Assembly (NCBI RefSeq): GCF_035989305.1
Contig: NZ_CP108514.1
Location: 9,652,501 to 9,716,500, forward strand
DNA: 64,000 nt
Direction: 5' to 3'
DNA from: Streptomyces sp. NBC_01233
GTDB taxonomy: Bacteria > Actinomycetota > Actinomycetes > Streptomycetales > Streptomycetaceae
Shown here in pieces: positions 1 through 8,491 of this stretch; the stretch's first letter is position 1, and each line of letters opens with the position of its first letter. The notes under the pieces are model-generated. The model saw only the letters and a program-made list of their open reading frames with translations. It was not told where the DNA came from and did not search any database. The translations under genes were made by a program, and so were the position numbers.

Positions 1-2
1 GT

Positions 3-872
3 GGACTGTCCTTCCCCTTCAGCCGGTTCACGCACGTGCACGACGGGCCGGGTGGGTCGGAGCCCGGCTTCTCCGCGGAACTGCGGGCCACGGCAGACCG
101 GATCACCCCGCCCGGCGCGGTCCTCGCCGAGGTCACCGGCGGCCCGGTCACCACCAATCTCAACCTCCACGGCCGGCTGACCGACTACGAGATCGTCTGC
201 CCCGGCGAGAGTGGCACGCTCCCGCCGGAGCGCCGGCTCCACCTCGACGACCTGTACGCCGAGCACGTGCCGGCGACCGGGCGGGTGGTGCTGCGTTCGC
301 GGCGGCTGGGCTGCCAGGTGATCCCCGTGTACCTCGGCTACCTGGTGCCGCTCGCGCTGCCCGCGATCCCGCGCACGCTCCTGCTGCTGTCCCCGTCGTC
401 GATGTCGCCGCTCGACGTGTGGGCCGGCGTGCCCGAGGGGCCGGCGCGCGACGACGTGACCGCCCGGCCCCGGGTGGTGCACGGCGACCTCGTGCTCAGC
501 CGGCGCAGCTGGACCACCACGGCGGGCGGCCTGCCCGTCCAGGGGGCCCGGGAGGCCGGACACTTCCTCGACTGGCAGCGCTGGCGCCGCGCCCACGGCC
601 TGCCGGAGCAGGTCTTCGCGACCGTCTCGGCAGGCCCCTCGGCCGCCGGGGCCAAGCCGCAGTACGTGGACTTCGCGAGCCTGCTCTCGCTCGCGGCCTT
701 CGAGACGCTGCTGCGCGAACCGGCGCACCGGGTCGTCTTCCGCGAGATGCTCCCCGACCCCGACGGCCTGCACGTGCACTCGGCGCGCGGCGCCCACGTC
801 GCCGAACTGGCCGTCGAGACCTTCACCACGACCATCCGAGACCAGGAAGGCGGCACGCGATGTCCGAGCTGA
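3..872 (+). CDS. Lantibiotic/thiopeptide-type dehydratase, glutamylation domain (LanB N-terminal family), 3' part only
   Basis: The reading frame is open from the window edge, so only the C-terminal ~290 residues are visible. LanB-type enzymes glutamylate Ser/Thr of a RiPP precursor from glutamyl-tRNA. The assignment rests on the family-like end of the chain (VVFREMLPDPDGLHVHS, then HVAELAVETF) and on the next gene, which encodes the separate elimination domain, as in split thiopeptide dehydratases. It overlaps that gene by 13 bp, so the two are probably translationally coupled. The first GTG in the window (position 36) is unlikely to be the real start because the codons before it continue a plausible protein sequence (GLSFPFSRFTH). 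The upstream part and any further cluster genes lie outside the window. Confidence 0.8.
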   Translation, partial: GLSFPFSRFTHVHDGPGGSEPGFSAELRATADRITPPGAVLAEVTGGPVTTNLNLHGRLTDYEIVCPGESGTLPPERRLHLDDLYAEHVPATGRVVLRSRRLGCQVIPVYLGYLVPLALPAIPRTLLLLSPSSMSPLDVWAGVPEGPARDDVTARPRVVHGDLVLSRRSWTTTAGGLPVQGAREAGHFLDWQRWRRAHGLPEQVFATVSAGPSAAGAKPQYVDFASLLSLAAFETLLREPAHRVVFREMLPDPDGLHVHSARGAHVAELAVETFTTTIRDQEGGTRCPS

Positions 873-1969
873 CCCCGTCCACCCCCGGCGCACCCGCCGA
901 GACCCGCGGCGCCTGGCAGGCCCTGCACATCTTCTACGCCGCCAACCCGCAGCCCCTGCTGGTGCAGTGCGTCCGGCCGCTGATCGCCGGGCTCACCGCC
1001 GACGGGCTGCTCGCCGGGCACTTCTTCATCAACTACTGGCTGGAAGGGCCGCACGTACGACTGAGGCTGCGGCCGGCCACACCCGAAGCCGGGCCCGAGG
1101 TGCGGCGGCGCGCCGAGGAGGCGGTCGCCGCGTTCCTCAAGGCCCGGCCGGCCCTGTACGAAGTCGACTCCGGATTCCTCAACGAGTTCTACAACACGCT
1201 GTTCGACATCGAGTTCCCGGAGGGCGACCGCGCCGCATTCATGGGCCCCGACGGCCGGATGAACCTGCGGCCGAACAATTCGTGTTCCCGGGAACCGTAC
1301 GAGCCCGAGTTCGGGAAGTACGGCGGCCCGGCCGGCGTCGAACTCGCCGAATGGCATTTCGCCCGCTCCAGCGATCTGGTCATCGATGCCCTGCACCGCA
1401 TGAACCTGCACCTGCGGACCGTCCTGCTCGGCACCTCCGCCCAGCTGATGATGGTCATGGCGGGCGTCTTCCTGCCGGGGCGCGAGGAACTCACGGGGTA
1501 CCTCGACCGGTACTACGAGTTCTGGCACCAGGCCTTTCCCGGCACCGGGTTCATCGGCTCCGAGGAGTACGACCGGACCTACGAGCAGACCGCGCCCGGG
1601 CTCGGCCGCCGCTTCACCGCCGTGCGCGAGGCGCTCGCCTCCGGAGAGACCCGCCGGCTGCCGGCCTTCCTCGCCGGATGGGCGGAGCACTGCCGGGAGC
1701 TGCGCGAGCGCGCGCAGGCGCTCGCCGTCGCCGGGGACCTGGTCTTCCGCTCGTGGGACGGCACCCGCGACGAGCAGGTGACGGATCCCGCCGTGGCCCT
1801 GCCGCTGCTGCTGTCCCCGTATATGCACATGACCAACAACCGACTGCACGTCACCATCCGCGACGAGGCGTACCTGGCCCATCTGCTGGGCCGGGTACTG
1901 CGGGAGAGCAAGGGCGAGGGTGAGCGCAGGAGCGAGGGCCGGACCGAGGGCGAGGCGGTCGCCCCGTGA
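860..1969 (+). CDS. Thiopeptide-type bacteriocin biosynthesis protein (SpaB C-terminal / elimination domain)
   Basis: A 369-residue stand-alone protein of the lantibiotic dehydratase C-terminal family. In split LanB systems this domain eliminates glutamate from glutamylated Ser/Thr to give dehydroalanine or dehydrobutyrine. A related subfamily makes the pyridine ring of thiopeptides, and sequence alone does not exclude that role. Family features are the N-terminal W..LHIFY stretch, HFFINYWLEGPHVRLRLRP at about residues 54-72, and the SEEYDRTYEQTAPGLGRRF segment at about 234-252. The ATG at 860 is chosen because it overlaps the upstream stop and starts the conserved domain; a longer in-frame extension back to 419 would run through the upstream gene. 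The stop overlaps the next gene's GTG. Confidence 0.8.
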   Translation: MSELTPSTPGAPAETRGAWQALHIFYAANPQPLLVQCVRPLIAGLTADGLLAGHFFINYWLEGPHVRLRLRPATPEAGPEVRRRAEEAVAAFLKARPALYEVDSGFLNEFYNTLFDIEFPEGDRAAFMGPDGRMNLRPNNSCSREPYEPEFGKYGGPAGVELAEWHFARSSDLVIDALHRMNLHLRTVLLGTSAQLMMVMAGVFLPGREELTGYLDRYYEFWHQAFPGTGFIGSEEYDRTYEQTAPGLGRRFTAVREALASGETRRLPAFLAGWAEHCRELRERAQALAVAGDLVFRSWDGTRDEQVTDPAVALPLLLSPYMHMTNNRLHVTIRDEAYLAHLLGRVLRESKGEGERRSEGRTEGEAVAP

Positions 1970-3096
1970 CCGGCCCCGCACCCACCCCCGCGCCGGGCCC
2001 GGCCGGGCTGCTGGAACACCGGCCCGCGCTGCGGCCCGAAGTCCTGCTGTCCGCCCCGCTGCTCGACGGGCCGGCCACCGTCCACCTGGTCAAGGACCCG
2101 GTGTCCGGAGCCTCGTTCGAGATCGGACCCAAGGAGTTCTTCCTCGTCTCGCGGCTGGACGGCTCCCGCAGCCTGGCCGAGATCGGCACCGAGTACGGAC
2201 ACGCCTTCGGGCGGCGGCTCGGCGAGGGCAACTGGCAGCAGTTGCTGGCCCTGCTCGGCACCCGCCGGCTGCTCGCGGGCGGCCCGCCGCCGCCCGCACC
2301 CGCGCCGCCCGGCGGACCACTGCAGGGCACGCTGCTCCGCGGCACGCTGCGCCTGGTCGCGGACGCCGACGCCACCACGGCCCGGCTGCACCGCGCACTG
2401 CGCCCGCTGCTGCACCCCGTGGTGCTCGGCCCCCTGCTTCTGGGCTGCCTCGCCATGGAGGTCGTACTGGCGGCGTCGTTCGGTGAACTCGCCGACGCCT
2501 TCGGGTGGTTGCTGCGCCATCCGGCAGCCCTGACGGCGGTGGCCACGCTCATGTGGCTGAGCACGGCCGTGCACGAGTTCGCGCACGGCGTCGCGGCCCG
2601 CCACGTCGGCGGCACCGTGGGCGAGATCGGTCTGCGGTGGCGGCTGCCCGCCGCCATCATGTACTGCACCGTGGACAACTACCGCTTCCTGGAACGACGT
2701 CGGCACCAGGTGGCGGTCGCCTCCGCGGGTGCCTTCGCGAACCTGCTGTTCCTGCTGCCCTTCTTCGCCTGGTGGGCCGCGCTGCCCGGGGGCGACCCCA
2801 CCCGGCGGATGCTCGCCGCGCTCCTGCTCGCCGGCAGCGCGCAGGCACTCGTCAACCTGATCCCCCTGCCACCGCTGGACGGCTACACGATGCTCGGCCA
2901 CGGCCTGCGCGTGACACGGCTGGCGCCCGCCAGTTCGGGGTACCTGCGTCTGCGGGTCCGCGACCGGGCGGCCGCCGCCGCGTACCCGCCGAGAGCCCGC
3001 CGGCTCTACCTCGGATACGGCATCGGTTCCGCCGTGCTCGTCCTCCTGCTGGCGGCCGGCCTCACGGGAGCCGTCTGGTACGCCGTCACCACCTGA
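1966..3096 (+). CDS. M50-family membrane metalloprotease with PqqD-like N-terminal domain
   Basis: A 376-residue polytopic membrane protein. Residues ~25-110 resemble a PqqD-type winged helix (FEIGPKEFFLVSRLDGSRSL), a fold that often binds RiPP leader peptides. The zinc site HEFAH is at about residues 203-207 inside a hydrophobic segment, and the second site-2-protease motif NLIPLPPLDGY is near residues 296-306. Several transmembrane segments follow residue 145. The GTG start overlaps the previous stop (GTGA), so it belongs to the RiPP operon. It may remove the leader or take part in immunity or export. That role is inferred from domain and context only. Confidence 0.75.
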   Translation: MTGPAPTPAPGPAGLLEHRPALRPEVLLSAPLLDGPATVHLVKDPVSGASFEIGPKEFFLVSRLDGSRSLAEIGTEYGHAFGRRLGEGNWQQLLALLGTRRLLAGGPPPPAPAPPGGPLQGTLLRGTLRLVADADATTARLHRALRPLLHPVVLGPLLLGCLAMEVVLAASFGELADAFGWLLRHPAALTAVATLMWLSTAVHEFAHGVAARHVGGTVGEIGLRWRLPAAIMYCTVDNYRFLERRRHQVAVASAGAFANLLFLLPFFAWWAALPGGDPTRRMLAALLLAGSAQALVNLIPLPPLDGYTMLGHGLRVTRLAPASSGYLRLRVRDRAAAAAYPPRARRLYLGYGIGSAVLVLLLAAGLTGAVWYAVTT

Positions 3097-3142
3097 CCCC
3101 ACGAACCGAATCAAGCACGACACACAGAGGGACGCACGACCC

Positions 3143-4126
3143 ATGACAACTGACAGCACCCAGCCGCCCGACTCCCCGGCCATCGCCGTCCAGGACGTAC
3201 ACAAACGCTACGGCGACCGCAGGGCGGTGGACGGGGTGTCCCTCGACGTGCGCCGCGGCGAGTTCTTCGGGCTGCTCGGCCCCAACGGAGCGGGCAAGAC
3301 CACCCTCATAGAGATCATGGAGGGGCTGCGGCAGGCCGACGACGGCACGGTCCGCGTCCTCGGCCAGAGCCCCTGGCCCCGCAACACCGCCCTGCTGCCC
3401 CGCATGGGAGTGCAGACCCAGGCCTCGGCCTTCTTCGTACGGCAGAGCGCGCGCGAGCACCTCGTCACGGTCGCCGGCCTCTACCGCTGCGACCCCGCGG
3501 CCGCCGACCGCACGCTGGACAGCGTCGGGCTCACCGAGCAGCGCGACGTCATGGTGGAGAACCTCTCCGGCGGCCAGCGCCAGCGCCTGGCCATCGCCTC
3601 CGCCCTCGTCCACAGCCCGGAGCTGATCTTCCTGGACGAGCCGACCGCCGCCCTGGACCCCCAGGCCCGCCGCGATCTGTGGGAGGTGCTGCGCGCCCTC
3701 AAGAGCGCGGGCCGGACCATCGTCTACACGACCCATCACCTCGACGAGGCCGAGGCGTTGTGCGACCGCGTCGCGATCCTCGTCGGCGGCCGGATCGCCG
3801 CCCTCGACTCGCCGCACCGGCTGGTCGCCGCGGCCGGTGCGCCGTCGCGCCTGCTGCTGCCGGTGGGCCGGATCGCCGTCGACGAGGCCGCGGCGCTGCC
3901 GGGTGTGGACCGGGCCGTCCTCCAGGGCGGCTCCCTGGTGCTGGAGACCACGGCGCCGGGCAGGGTGCTCCAGGCCGTGGACGCACTCACGGGGCTGGAC
4001 GGGGTGATGACCCGTACGGCGACGCTGGAGGACGTCTACCTCGAACTCACCGGCGCCGCAGCACACCCCGGCCCCCGGATCGGCCCCCAGGCAGGCCCCC
4101 ACACGCAGACGGAGCACCAGGCATGA
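3143..4126 (+). CDS. ABC transporter ATP-binding protein (DrrA/CcmA type)
   Basis: A 327-residue nucleotide-binding subunit for the adjacent ABC-2 permease. Walker A GPNGAGKT is at about residues 48-55, the signature LSGGQRQR near 143-150 and Walker B LIFLDEPT near 164-171, followed by the H-loop region TTHHLDEAEAL. A C-terminal extension of about 100 residues after the nucleotide-binding domain is common in drug-export ATPases. It lies 46 bp after the protease gene and overlaps the permease gene by 4 bp. The likely role is export of, or self-protection against, the RiPP product; this follows from gene order, not from a substrate-specific motif. Confidence 0.85.
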   Translation: MTTDSTQPPDSPAIAVQDVHKRYGDRRAVDGVSLDVRRGEFFGLLGPNGAGKTTLIEIMEGLRQADDGTVRVLGQSPWPRNTALLPRMGVQTQASAFFVRQSAREHLVTVAGLYRCDPAAADRTLDSVGLTEQRDVMVENLSGGQRQRLAIASALVHSPELIFLDEPTAALDPQARRDLWEVLRALKSAGRTIVYTTHHLDEAEALCDRVAILVGGRIAALDSPHRLVAAAGAPSRLLLPVGRIAVDEAAALPGVDRAVLQGGSLVLETTAPGRVLQAVDALTGLDGVMTRTATLEDVYLELTGAAAHPGPRIGPQAGPHTQTEHQA

Positions 4127-4878
4127 GCGCATACACGGCCCTGACCGCAGCCGGCTACCGGGCGCAGGTCCGGGACAAGGCCACCCTCTTCTTCACCTTC
4201 GCCTTCCCGCTCCTCTTCCTGGTCGTCTTCGGCCTGATCTTCAGCGGGCAGGACGTCGCGGAGACCGGCCGCCCCTACATCTCGTACATCGCGCCCGGGG
4301 TGATGTCGTGGGGCGTCGCCAACGCGGCCGTCTTCGGCATCGCGTTCACGCTCATGCAGTGGCGGCGCGACGACCTGCTCCGGCTGATCCGGCTGACCCC
4401 GACCCCGCTGACCACCGTGCTCGCCTCGCGGTACGTGCTGGCCCTGGCCGTGGGCGTGGTGCAGGCCGCGGTGTTCGTCGCCGTGGCGATGCTCCCCGGG
4501 TTCGGGCTGGTCCTGGACGGGCGCTGGCCGCTGGTGCTGCCCGCCCTGGTCCTGGGAATCACGGCGTTCCTCGCGATCGGCGTGATCGTCGGCACGTACG
4601 CGAACACCCCGGAGGCCGTGGCCGCCATCGCCAACTGCCTGATGGTGCCGATGGCGTTCCTGTCCGGCTCGTTCCTGCCGCTCGACATGATGCCGTCGTG
4701 GCTCCGGTCCGTCTCGCGCGTGCTGCCGCTGCGCTACCTGAACGACGCGGCGACCGGCGCGCTCACCGGCACCGGCTCCCTCACCGCCATCTGGACCGGA
4801 TGGGCGGCCCTGCTCGGCTTCGCCCTCCTCTTCGGTGCGATCGGGCTGAAGACCTTCCGCTGGAGCAACCGGACATGA
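4123..4878 (+). CDS. ABC-2 type transporter permease
   Basis: A 251-residue membrane protein with six predicted hydrophobic segments and the ABC-2 family pattern: an N-terminal amphipathic stretch (YRAQVRDKATLFFTFAFPLL), a central EAVAAIANCLMVPMAFLSG helix and the FLPLDMMPSWLRSVSRVLPL motif typical of DrrB-like permeases. The ATG overlaps the ATPase stop (ATGA), and its own stop overlaps the start of the YcaO gene, so ATPase, permease and cyclodehydratase form one tightly coupled block. It probably pairs with the upstream ATPase to export the mature peptide. Confidence 0.85.
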   Translation: MSAYTALTAAGYRAQVRDKATLFFTFAFPLLFLVVFGLIFSGQDVAETGRPYISYIAPGVMSWGVANAAVFGIAFTLMQWRRDDLLRLIRLTPTPLTTVLASRYVLALAVGVVQAAVFVAVAMLPGFGLVLDGRWPLVLPALVLGITAFLAIGVIVGTYANTPEAVAAIANCLMVPMAFLSGSFLPLDMMPSWLRSVSRVLPLRYLNDAATGALTGTGSLTAIWTGWAALLGFALLFGAIGLKTFRWSNRT

Positions 4879-6812
4879 AGACGACCTCCGCACGTCCGCT
4901 CGCCCCCGACGGGACGCCCCTGGAGGCGGCGAGGCGGGACCTCGCCCGGGCGCTGGAGCCGCTCGGCGCCGTCGTGGTGACCCTGGGCGTCCACGACGCC
5001 CTGGGGCCGCGCACCGCCGATCCGTTCGCGACGGTCCGGCCCGGCGCGAGCGTGCACCTCACGGCGCGCGAGGTGCTCGTCGGCCCCTGGGGCGGTGACG
5101 GCACCGCACCGGCGTGCGGCCAGTGCCTGGCCATGCGCCGCCAGCGGCTGCGCAGCCGCAGCGAGCGCGACGCACTGGAGACCGGCCTCGGGCCGGGCAC
5201 GCCCGCCGGCCCCGAGTGGCCGCGGCTGTCCCCGTACGCGCACGACGCGGTGTACGCGCTGCACGAGGCCGTCCACGGCGGCCGGGCCGGCGCACCCGCA
5301 GGGGAGGCCTCAGACCGGACCCTGCCCCAGGTGTCCCGGCTGGACCTGGGGACGCTGCGGATCCGCACGTACCCCCTGCTGGCCGACCCGCTGTGCCCGG
5401 ACTGCGGCCCCCGGGGCACCGACGCACCGCGGCCCTTCGCGCCCGCGTCCCGGCCCAAGCCCGACCCGGGCGCGCAGCGGCTGCGGGCCGCCTCCTCGTA
5501 CCCGATGCCGTACGCGGCCCTGGCCAATCCGGTGACGGGGGTGCTCGGCGGCGGCACCTGGCTGGGCGTCACCTCGCCGACCACCGCCCCGGTCGCGGGG
5601 AGCGCCTTCATGCGCGGGTACGCGGGACTGACCGACGTCACCTGGAGCGGGCAGGCCAACAGCTTCACCGCGAGCCGCGACCTCGCCCACCTGGAGGGGC
5701 TGGAACGGTACGCCGGCACCCACCGCCGCACCGGGAACACCCTGCTCACCGCCTCGTACGCAGAACTGGGCGAGCGCGCGCTCGATCCGGCCGAGTGCGG
5801 CTTCTACGCCCCCGGGACCTACCGCGACGACCCGCTCGTGTCCCCCTTCGACCCGGAGCGGCCGATCCCGTGGGTGTACGGGCACTCGCTGCGCGACGAC
5901 CGCCCCCTCCTGGTCCCGGCCCGGCTGGTGCACTACAGCGCGGGGGTCGCCGCCGACAACTTCGTCTTCGAGTGCTCCAACGGCTGCGCCATCGGCAGCT
6001 GCCCGGAGGAGGCGCTGCTGGGCGCGCTGCTCGAACTCGTGGAACGGGACGCGTTCCTGATCGCCTGGTATGCCGGACTGCCGCTGACCGAGATCGACCT
6101 GGCGACGGTGCCGGGAACGGCGGTGCGCACGATGGCCGACCGGGCGGCGCTCCAGGGGTACGACGTGCACGCCTTCGACAACCGCATCGACCTGGCCGTG
6201 CCCGTCGTGACCGGGCTCGCGGTGCGGCGCGACGGCGGCCCGGGACTGTTCTCCTTCGGCGCCGGAGCCGCGCTCGACCCCGCGACGGCCGTGGAGGCGG
6301 CCCTGTCGGAGGTGCTCACGTACATTCCGCACCTGCCCCGCCAGGTCGAGGAGCGGCGCGGCGAACTGGAGGCGATGGCGGGGGACTTCAGCCGCGTCCT
6401 GCACCTGAAGGACCACGCCCAGCTGTACGGGCTGCCGGCCATGGCGGAGCACGTGCGGCCCTACCGGGAGCCGGCGGCCGTGCGCGCGATGGACGACGCG
6501 TACCGGTCCTGGACGGAGCACGGGCGGCCGCGGACCGGCGATCTGCGCGACGATCTGCTGTGCGTCGTGGACGAGTTGACGGGGGCGGGCCACGACGTGA
6601 TCGTCGTCGACCAGACCACGCCGGAACAGCGGCGGATCGGGCTGCACACGGTCTGCGCGGTGGTGCCCGGGCTGGTGCCGATCGACTTCGGCTGGTCCCG
6701 GCAGCGGGCCCCGCACCTGCCGCGCCTGCGGAGCGCGCCGCGGCGCGCGGGGCTGCGGGCGGCCGACCTCACCGACGCGGACATCCGCAGGGTCCCGCAC
6801 CCCTTCCCGTAG
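4875..6812 (+). CDS. YcaO-domain azoline cyclodehydratase with N-terminal zinc-ribbon-like partner region (TOMM biosynthesis)
   Basis: A 645-residue protein. YcaO enzymes use ATP to cyclodehydrate Cys/Ser/Thr of a precursor peptide to thiazolines and oxazolines. Residues 1-200 carry CxxC pairs (CGQC near 81-84, CPDC near 174-177) in a region resembling the E1/ThiF-like partner fused to YcaO in TOMM systems. The YcaO domain follows, with the ATP-site signature SNGCAIG and ELVERDAFLIAWYAG near residues 368-400. The chain ends VPHPFP, close to the proline-rich C-terminus important in many YcaO cyclodehydratases. The ATG at 4875 overlaps the permease stop. No flavin dehydrogenase for azoline oxidation is visible, though it may lie left of the window. 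Confidence 0.87.
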   Translation: MKTTSARPLAPDGTPLEAARRDLARALEPLGAVVVTLGVHDALGPRTADPFATVRPGASVHLTAREVLVGPWGGDGTAPACGQCLAMRRQRLRSRSERDALETGLGPGTPAGPEWPRLSPYAHDAVYALHEAVHGGRAGAPAGEASDRTLPQVSRLDLGTLRIRTYPLLADPLCPDCGPRGTDAPRPFAPASRPKPDPGAQRLRAASSYPMPYAALANPVTGVLGGGTWLGVTSPTTAPVAGSAFMRGYAGLTDVTWSGQANSFTASRDLAHLEGLERYAGTHRRTGNTLLTASYAELGERALDPAECGFYAPGTYRDDPLVSPFDPERPIPWVYGHSLRDDRPLLVPARLVHYSAGVAADNFVFECSNGCAIGSCPEEALLGALLELVERDAFLIAWYAGLPLTEIDLATVPGTAVRTMADRAALQGYDVHAFDNRIDLAVPVVTGLAVRRDGGPGLFSFGAGAALDPATAVEAALSEVLTYIPHLPRQVEERRGELEAMAGDFSRVLHLKDHAQLYGLPAMAEHVRPYREPAAVRAMDDAYRSWTEHGRPRTGDLRDDLLCVVDELTGAGHDVIVVDQTTPEQRRIGLHTVCAVVPGLVPIDFGWSRQRAPHLPRLRSAPRRAGLRAADLTDADIRRVPHPFP

Positions 6813-6827
6813 CTCCCGCACACGGGC

Positions 6828-6867
6828 GGATGCCCCGGTCCTCGCATGGGCGAGGGCCGGGGCATCC
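6828..6867. terminator. Strong bidirectional terminator hairpin between YcaO gene and precursor gene
   Basis: An 18-bp stem (6828-6845 with 6850-6867, one G-T pair) and a 4-nt loop sit between two convergent genes. The stem is fully self-complementary, so it can work for both strands. Confidence 0.8.
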
Positions 6868-6888
6868 GTGCGTCCGCTGCCCGACGGG

Positions 6889-7062
6889 TCAGGCGGAGCA
6901 GGAGGTGGTGCTGGTGGTCGAGGAACACGTCGAGGTGGAGCTGCAGCTCGTGGAACCGGCGAGCACGACCTCGCTGGCGTCCGAGTAGTCCGAGATCTCG
7001 AAGGTCTCGGACTCCAGCTCCAGGATCTCGTCCGCGAGCGAGGCGAGCGGCGACTTCTCCAT
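6889..7062 (-). CDS. Thiazolylpeptide/TOMM precursor peptide
   Basis: A 57-residue peptide. Residues 1-36 form an acidic leader rich in Leu, Glu and Asp (MEKSPLASLADEILELE, then EISDYSDASEVVLAG), typical of thiopeptide and thiazolylpeptide precursors. Residues 37-57 hold ten Ser, seven Thr, three Cys and a final Ala, so twenty of twenty-one residues could be cyclised or dehydrated. Cys are at 40, 46 and 55. The start at 7062 is preceded by AAGGAG about 7 nt upstream; a longer in-frame ORF from 7170 lacks leader-like sequence. It is convergent with the YcaO operon. Leader cleavage after Ala-Gly at 35-36 is inferred. Confidence 0.85.
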   Translation of the reverse strand: MEKSPLASLADEILELESETFEISDYSDASEVVLAGSTSCSSTSTCSSTTSTTSCSA

Positions 7063-7149
7063 GATGACTCCTTCTGCGTGGGGGCCGGCACGGACTGTGC
7101 CGTGCCCGCACCCATCAGAACCGGTGCCGCCTGCAGCGGACCCGTCGTA

Positions 7150-7182
7150 CCGCTGACACTCCGCTGACACGAGATGTCAGCG
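7150..7182. promoter_or_regulatory. Candidate operator in the divergent precursor/M20 promoter region
   Basis: CCGCTGACAC occurs twice in direct orientation with an 11-bp period (7150 and 7161). The second copy also forms an inverted repeat with TGTCAGCG (7175-7182) across 5 nt. The site lies between the divergent starts at 7062 and 7226. The direct-repeat spacing fits OmpR/SARP-type regulators; the regulator is not identified. Confidence 0.4.
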
Positions 7183-7225
7183 CCCTGTCCTACCCGCTCC
7201 CGCCCCGCCGGCCGATCATGGCGGG

Positions 7226-8491
7226 ATGACCGGCCACGCACCCGCACCGCTCGCCCTCGCCCGACTGGACGCGCACCTGCGCGACATGACGACGTTCTAC
7301 CTGGAACTGCACCGGGATCCGGAGCTGTCCGGAGCGGAACGGCGCACCGCGGAACGTTTCGCCCGGCGACTGGAGTCGGCGGGCTGCGCGACCACGCGCG
7401 GCATCGGCGGACACGGCGTCGCCGGGGTGCTGCGCAACGGCGACGGCCCCACGGTCCTGCTGCGGGCCGAACTCGACGCCCTGCCCGTGCGGGAGACGAG
7501 CGGGCTGCCGTACGCGGCCGACGGCGAGGCGGCCCACGCCTGCGGGCACGATCTGCACCTGGCCACGGCGGCGGGCACCGCCGCGCTGCTGGCCGGCGCG
7601 CCACAGGCCTGGCGCGGCACCCTCCTGGTGGTGGGACAGCCGGCCGAGGAGACCCTCGAAGGGGCCCGGGCGATGCTGGCCGACGGCCTCTACCGGCGGT
7701 TCGGCCGCCCGGACGAGGCCCTCGCCCAGCACGCCGCGCCGCTGCCGGCCGGGATGGTCGCGCACGCGTACGGGCCCGTGACGGCCGGCAGCGTCACCTT
7801 CCGGGTGGTCGTGCACGGCCGGGGCGGGCACGCGGGCGCCCCGCACCTCGCCGTGGACCCCGTGGTGGCGGCGGCCCACGTGGTGACCCGGCTCCAGACG
7901 GTGGTGGCGCGGGAGGCCGCCCCGGCGGAGCAGGTGGCGGTGACCGTCGGCTCGTTCCGGGCCGGCGACCGGGCGAACGTCATTCCGGACCGCGCCGAAC
8001 TGGCCCTCACCGTCAGGGCGGTGAGCGAGTCCTCGCTGGCCCGGGCGGCCGAGTCCGTCGAGCGGATCGTCCGCGCCGAGTGCGCGGCCGCGGCCTGCCC
8101 CCGGGAGCCAGAGATCGTCCGGACCTCCGCCTCCCCGGTCACCCACCCCGATCCGGGGGCCACTGCGGCCCTACGGGAGGCGCACGCGGCCGAGTTCGGA
8201 CCGGAGCGGGTGACGATGTGGCCGCCCTCGCTCGCGACGGAGGACTTCGCCCTGTTCGGCGACGCGGGCCTGGACGTGCACGGCGAGCGGGGCATCCGGC
8301 TCGGCTACTGGATGCTCGGCACGGTCGGCCCGGCCGCATGGTCCCGCGCCCCCGGAACGACGGCGGCCGAGAAGCTGGCCGCCCTGCCGGCCAACCACGC
8401 ACCGGACTTCGCCCCCGACGCCCGCACCGCCCTGCCGGCCGGCATCCGCGCCCTGACGAGCGCGGCACTGGCCCGGCTCGGTCCACCCTGA
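7226..8491 (+). CDS. M20-family amidohydrolase/peptidase (M20D type)
   Basis: A 421-residue zinc hydrolase of the M20D group, which cleaves N-acyl amino acids, carbamates or small peptides. The family pattern is present: LHRDPELSG near residue 28, the metal-ligand region LRAELDALPV with HACGHDLH near 107-114, GQPAEE near 137-142, the dimerisation-domain motif GRGGHAGAPH and a C-terminal LATEDFALF segment. It is divergently transcribed from the RiPP precursor across 163 bp that hold a repeat-rich candidate operator. A role in RiPP maturation or degradation is possible, but it could equally be an unrelated housekeeping amidohydrolase. Confidence 0.82.
   Translation: MTGHAPAPLALARLDAHLRDMTTFYLELHRDPELSGAERRTAERFARRLESAGCATTRGIGGHGVAGVLRNGDGPTVLLRAELDALPVRETSGLPYAADGEAAHACGHDLHLATAAGTAALLAGAPQAWRGTLLVVGQPAEETLEGARAMLADGLYRRFGRPDEALAQHAAPLPAGMVAHAYGPVTAGSVTFRVVVHGRGGHAGAPHLAVDPVVAAAHVVTRLQTVVAREAAPAEQVAVTVGSFRAGDRANVIPDRAELALTVRAVSESSLARAAESVERIVRAECAAAACPREPEIVRTSASPVTHPDPGATAALREAHAAEFGPERVTMWPPSLATEDFALFGDAGLDVHGERGIRLGYWMLGTVGPAAWSRAPGTTAAEKLAALPANHAPDFAPDARTALPAGIRALTSAALARLGPP

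Noticed and set aside
419..860. Upstream in-frame extension of the elimination-domain protein
   Set aside because: It would overlap most of the glutamylation gene and is Arg/Ala-rich without family similarity; the ATG at 860 starts the conserved domain.
1..8491. Lanthipeptide cluster
   Set aside because: Split LanB-type enzymes are shared with lanthipeptides, but no LanC cyclase is present and a YcaO cyclodehydratase with a Ser/Thr/Cys-rich precursor points to a thiopeptide or azole peptide.
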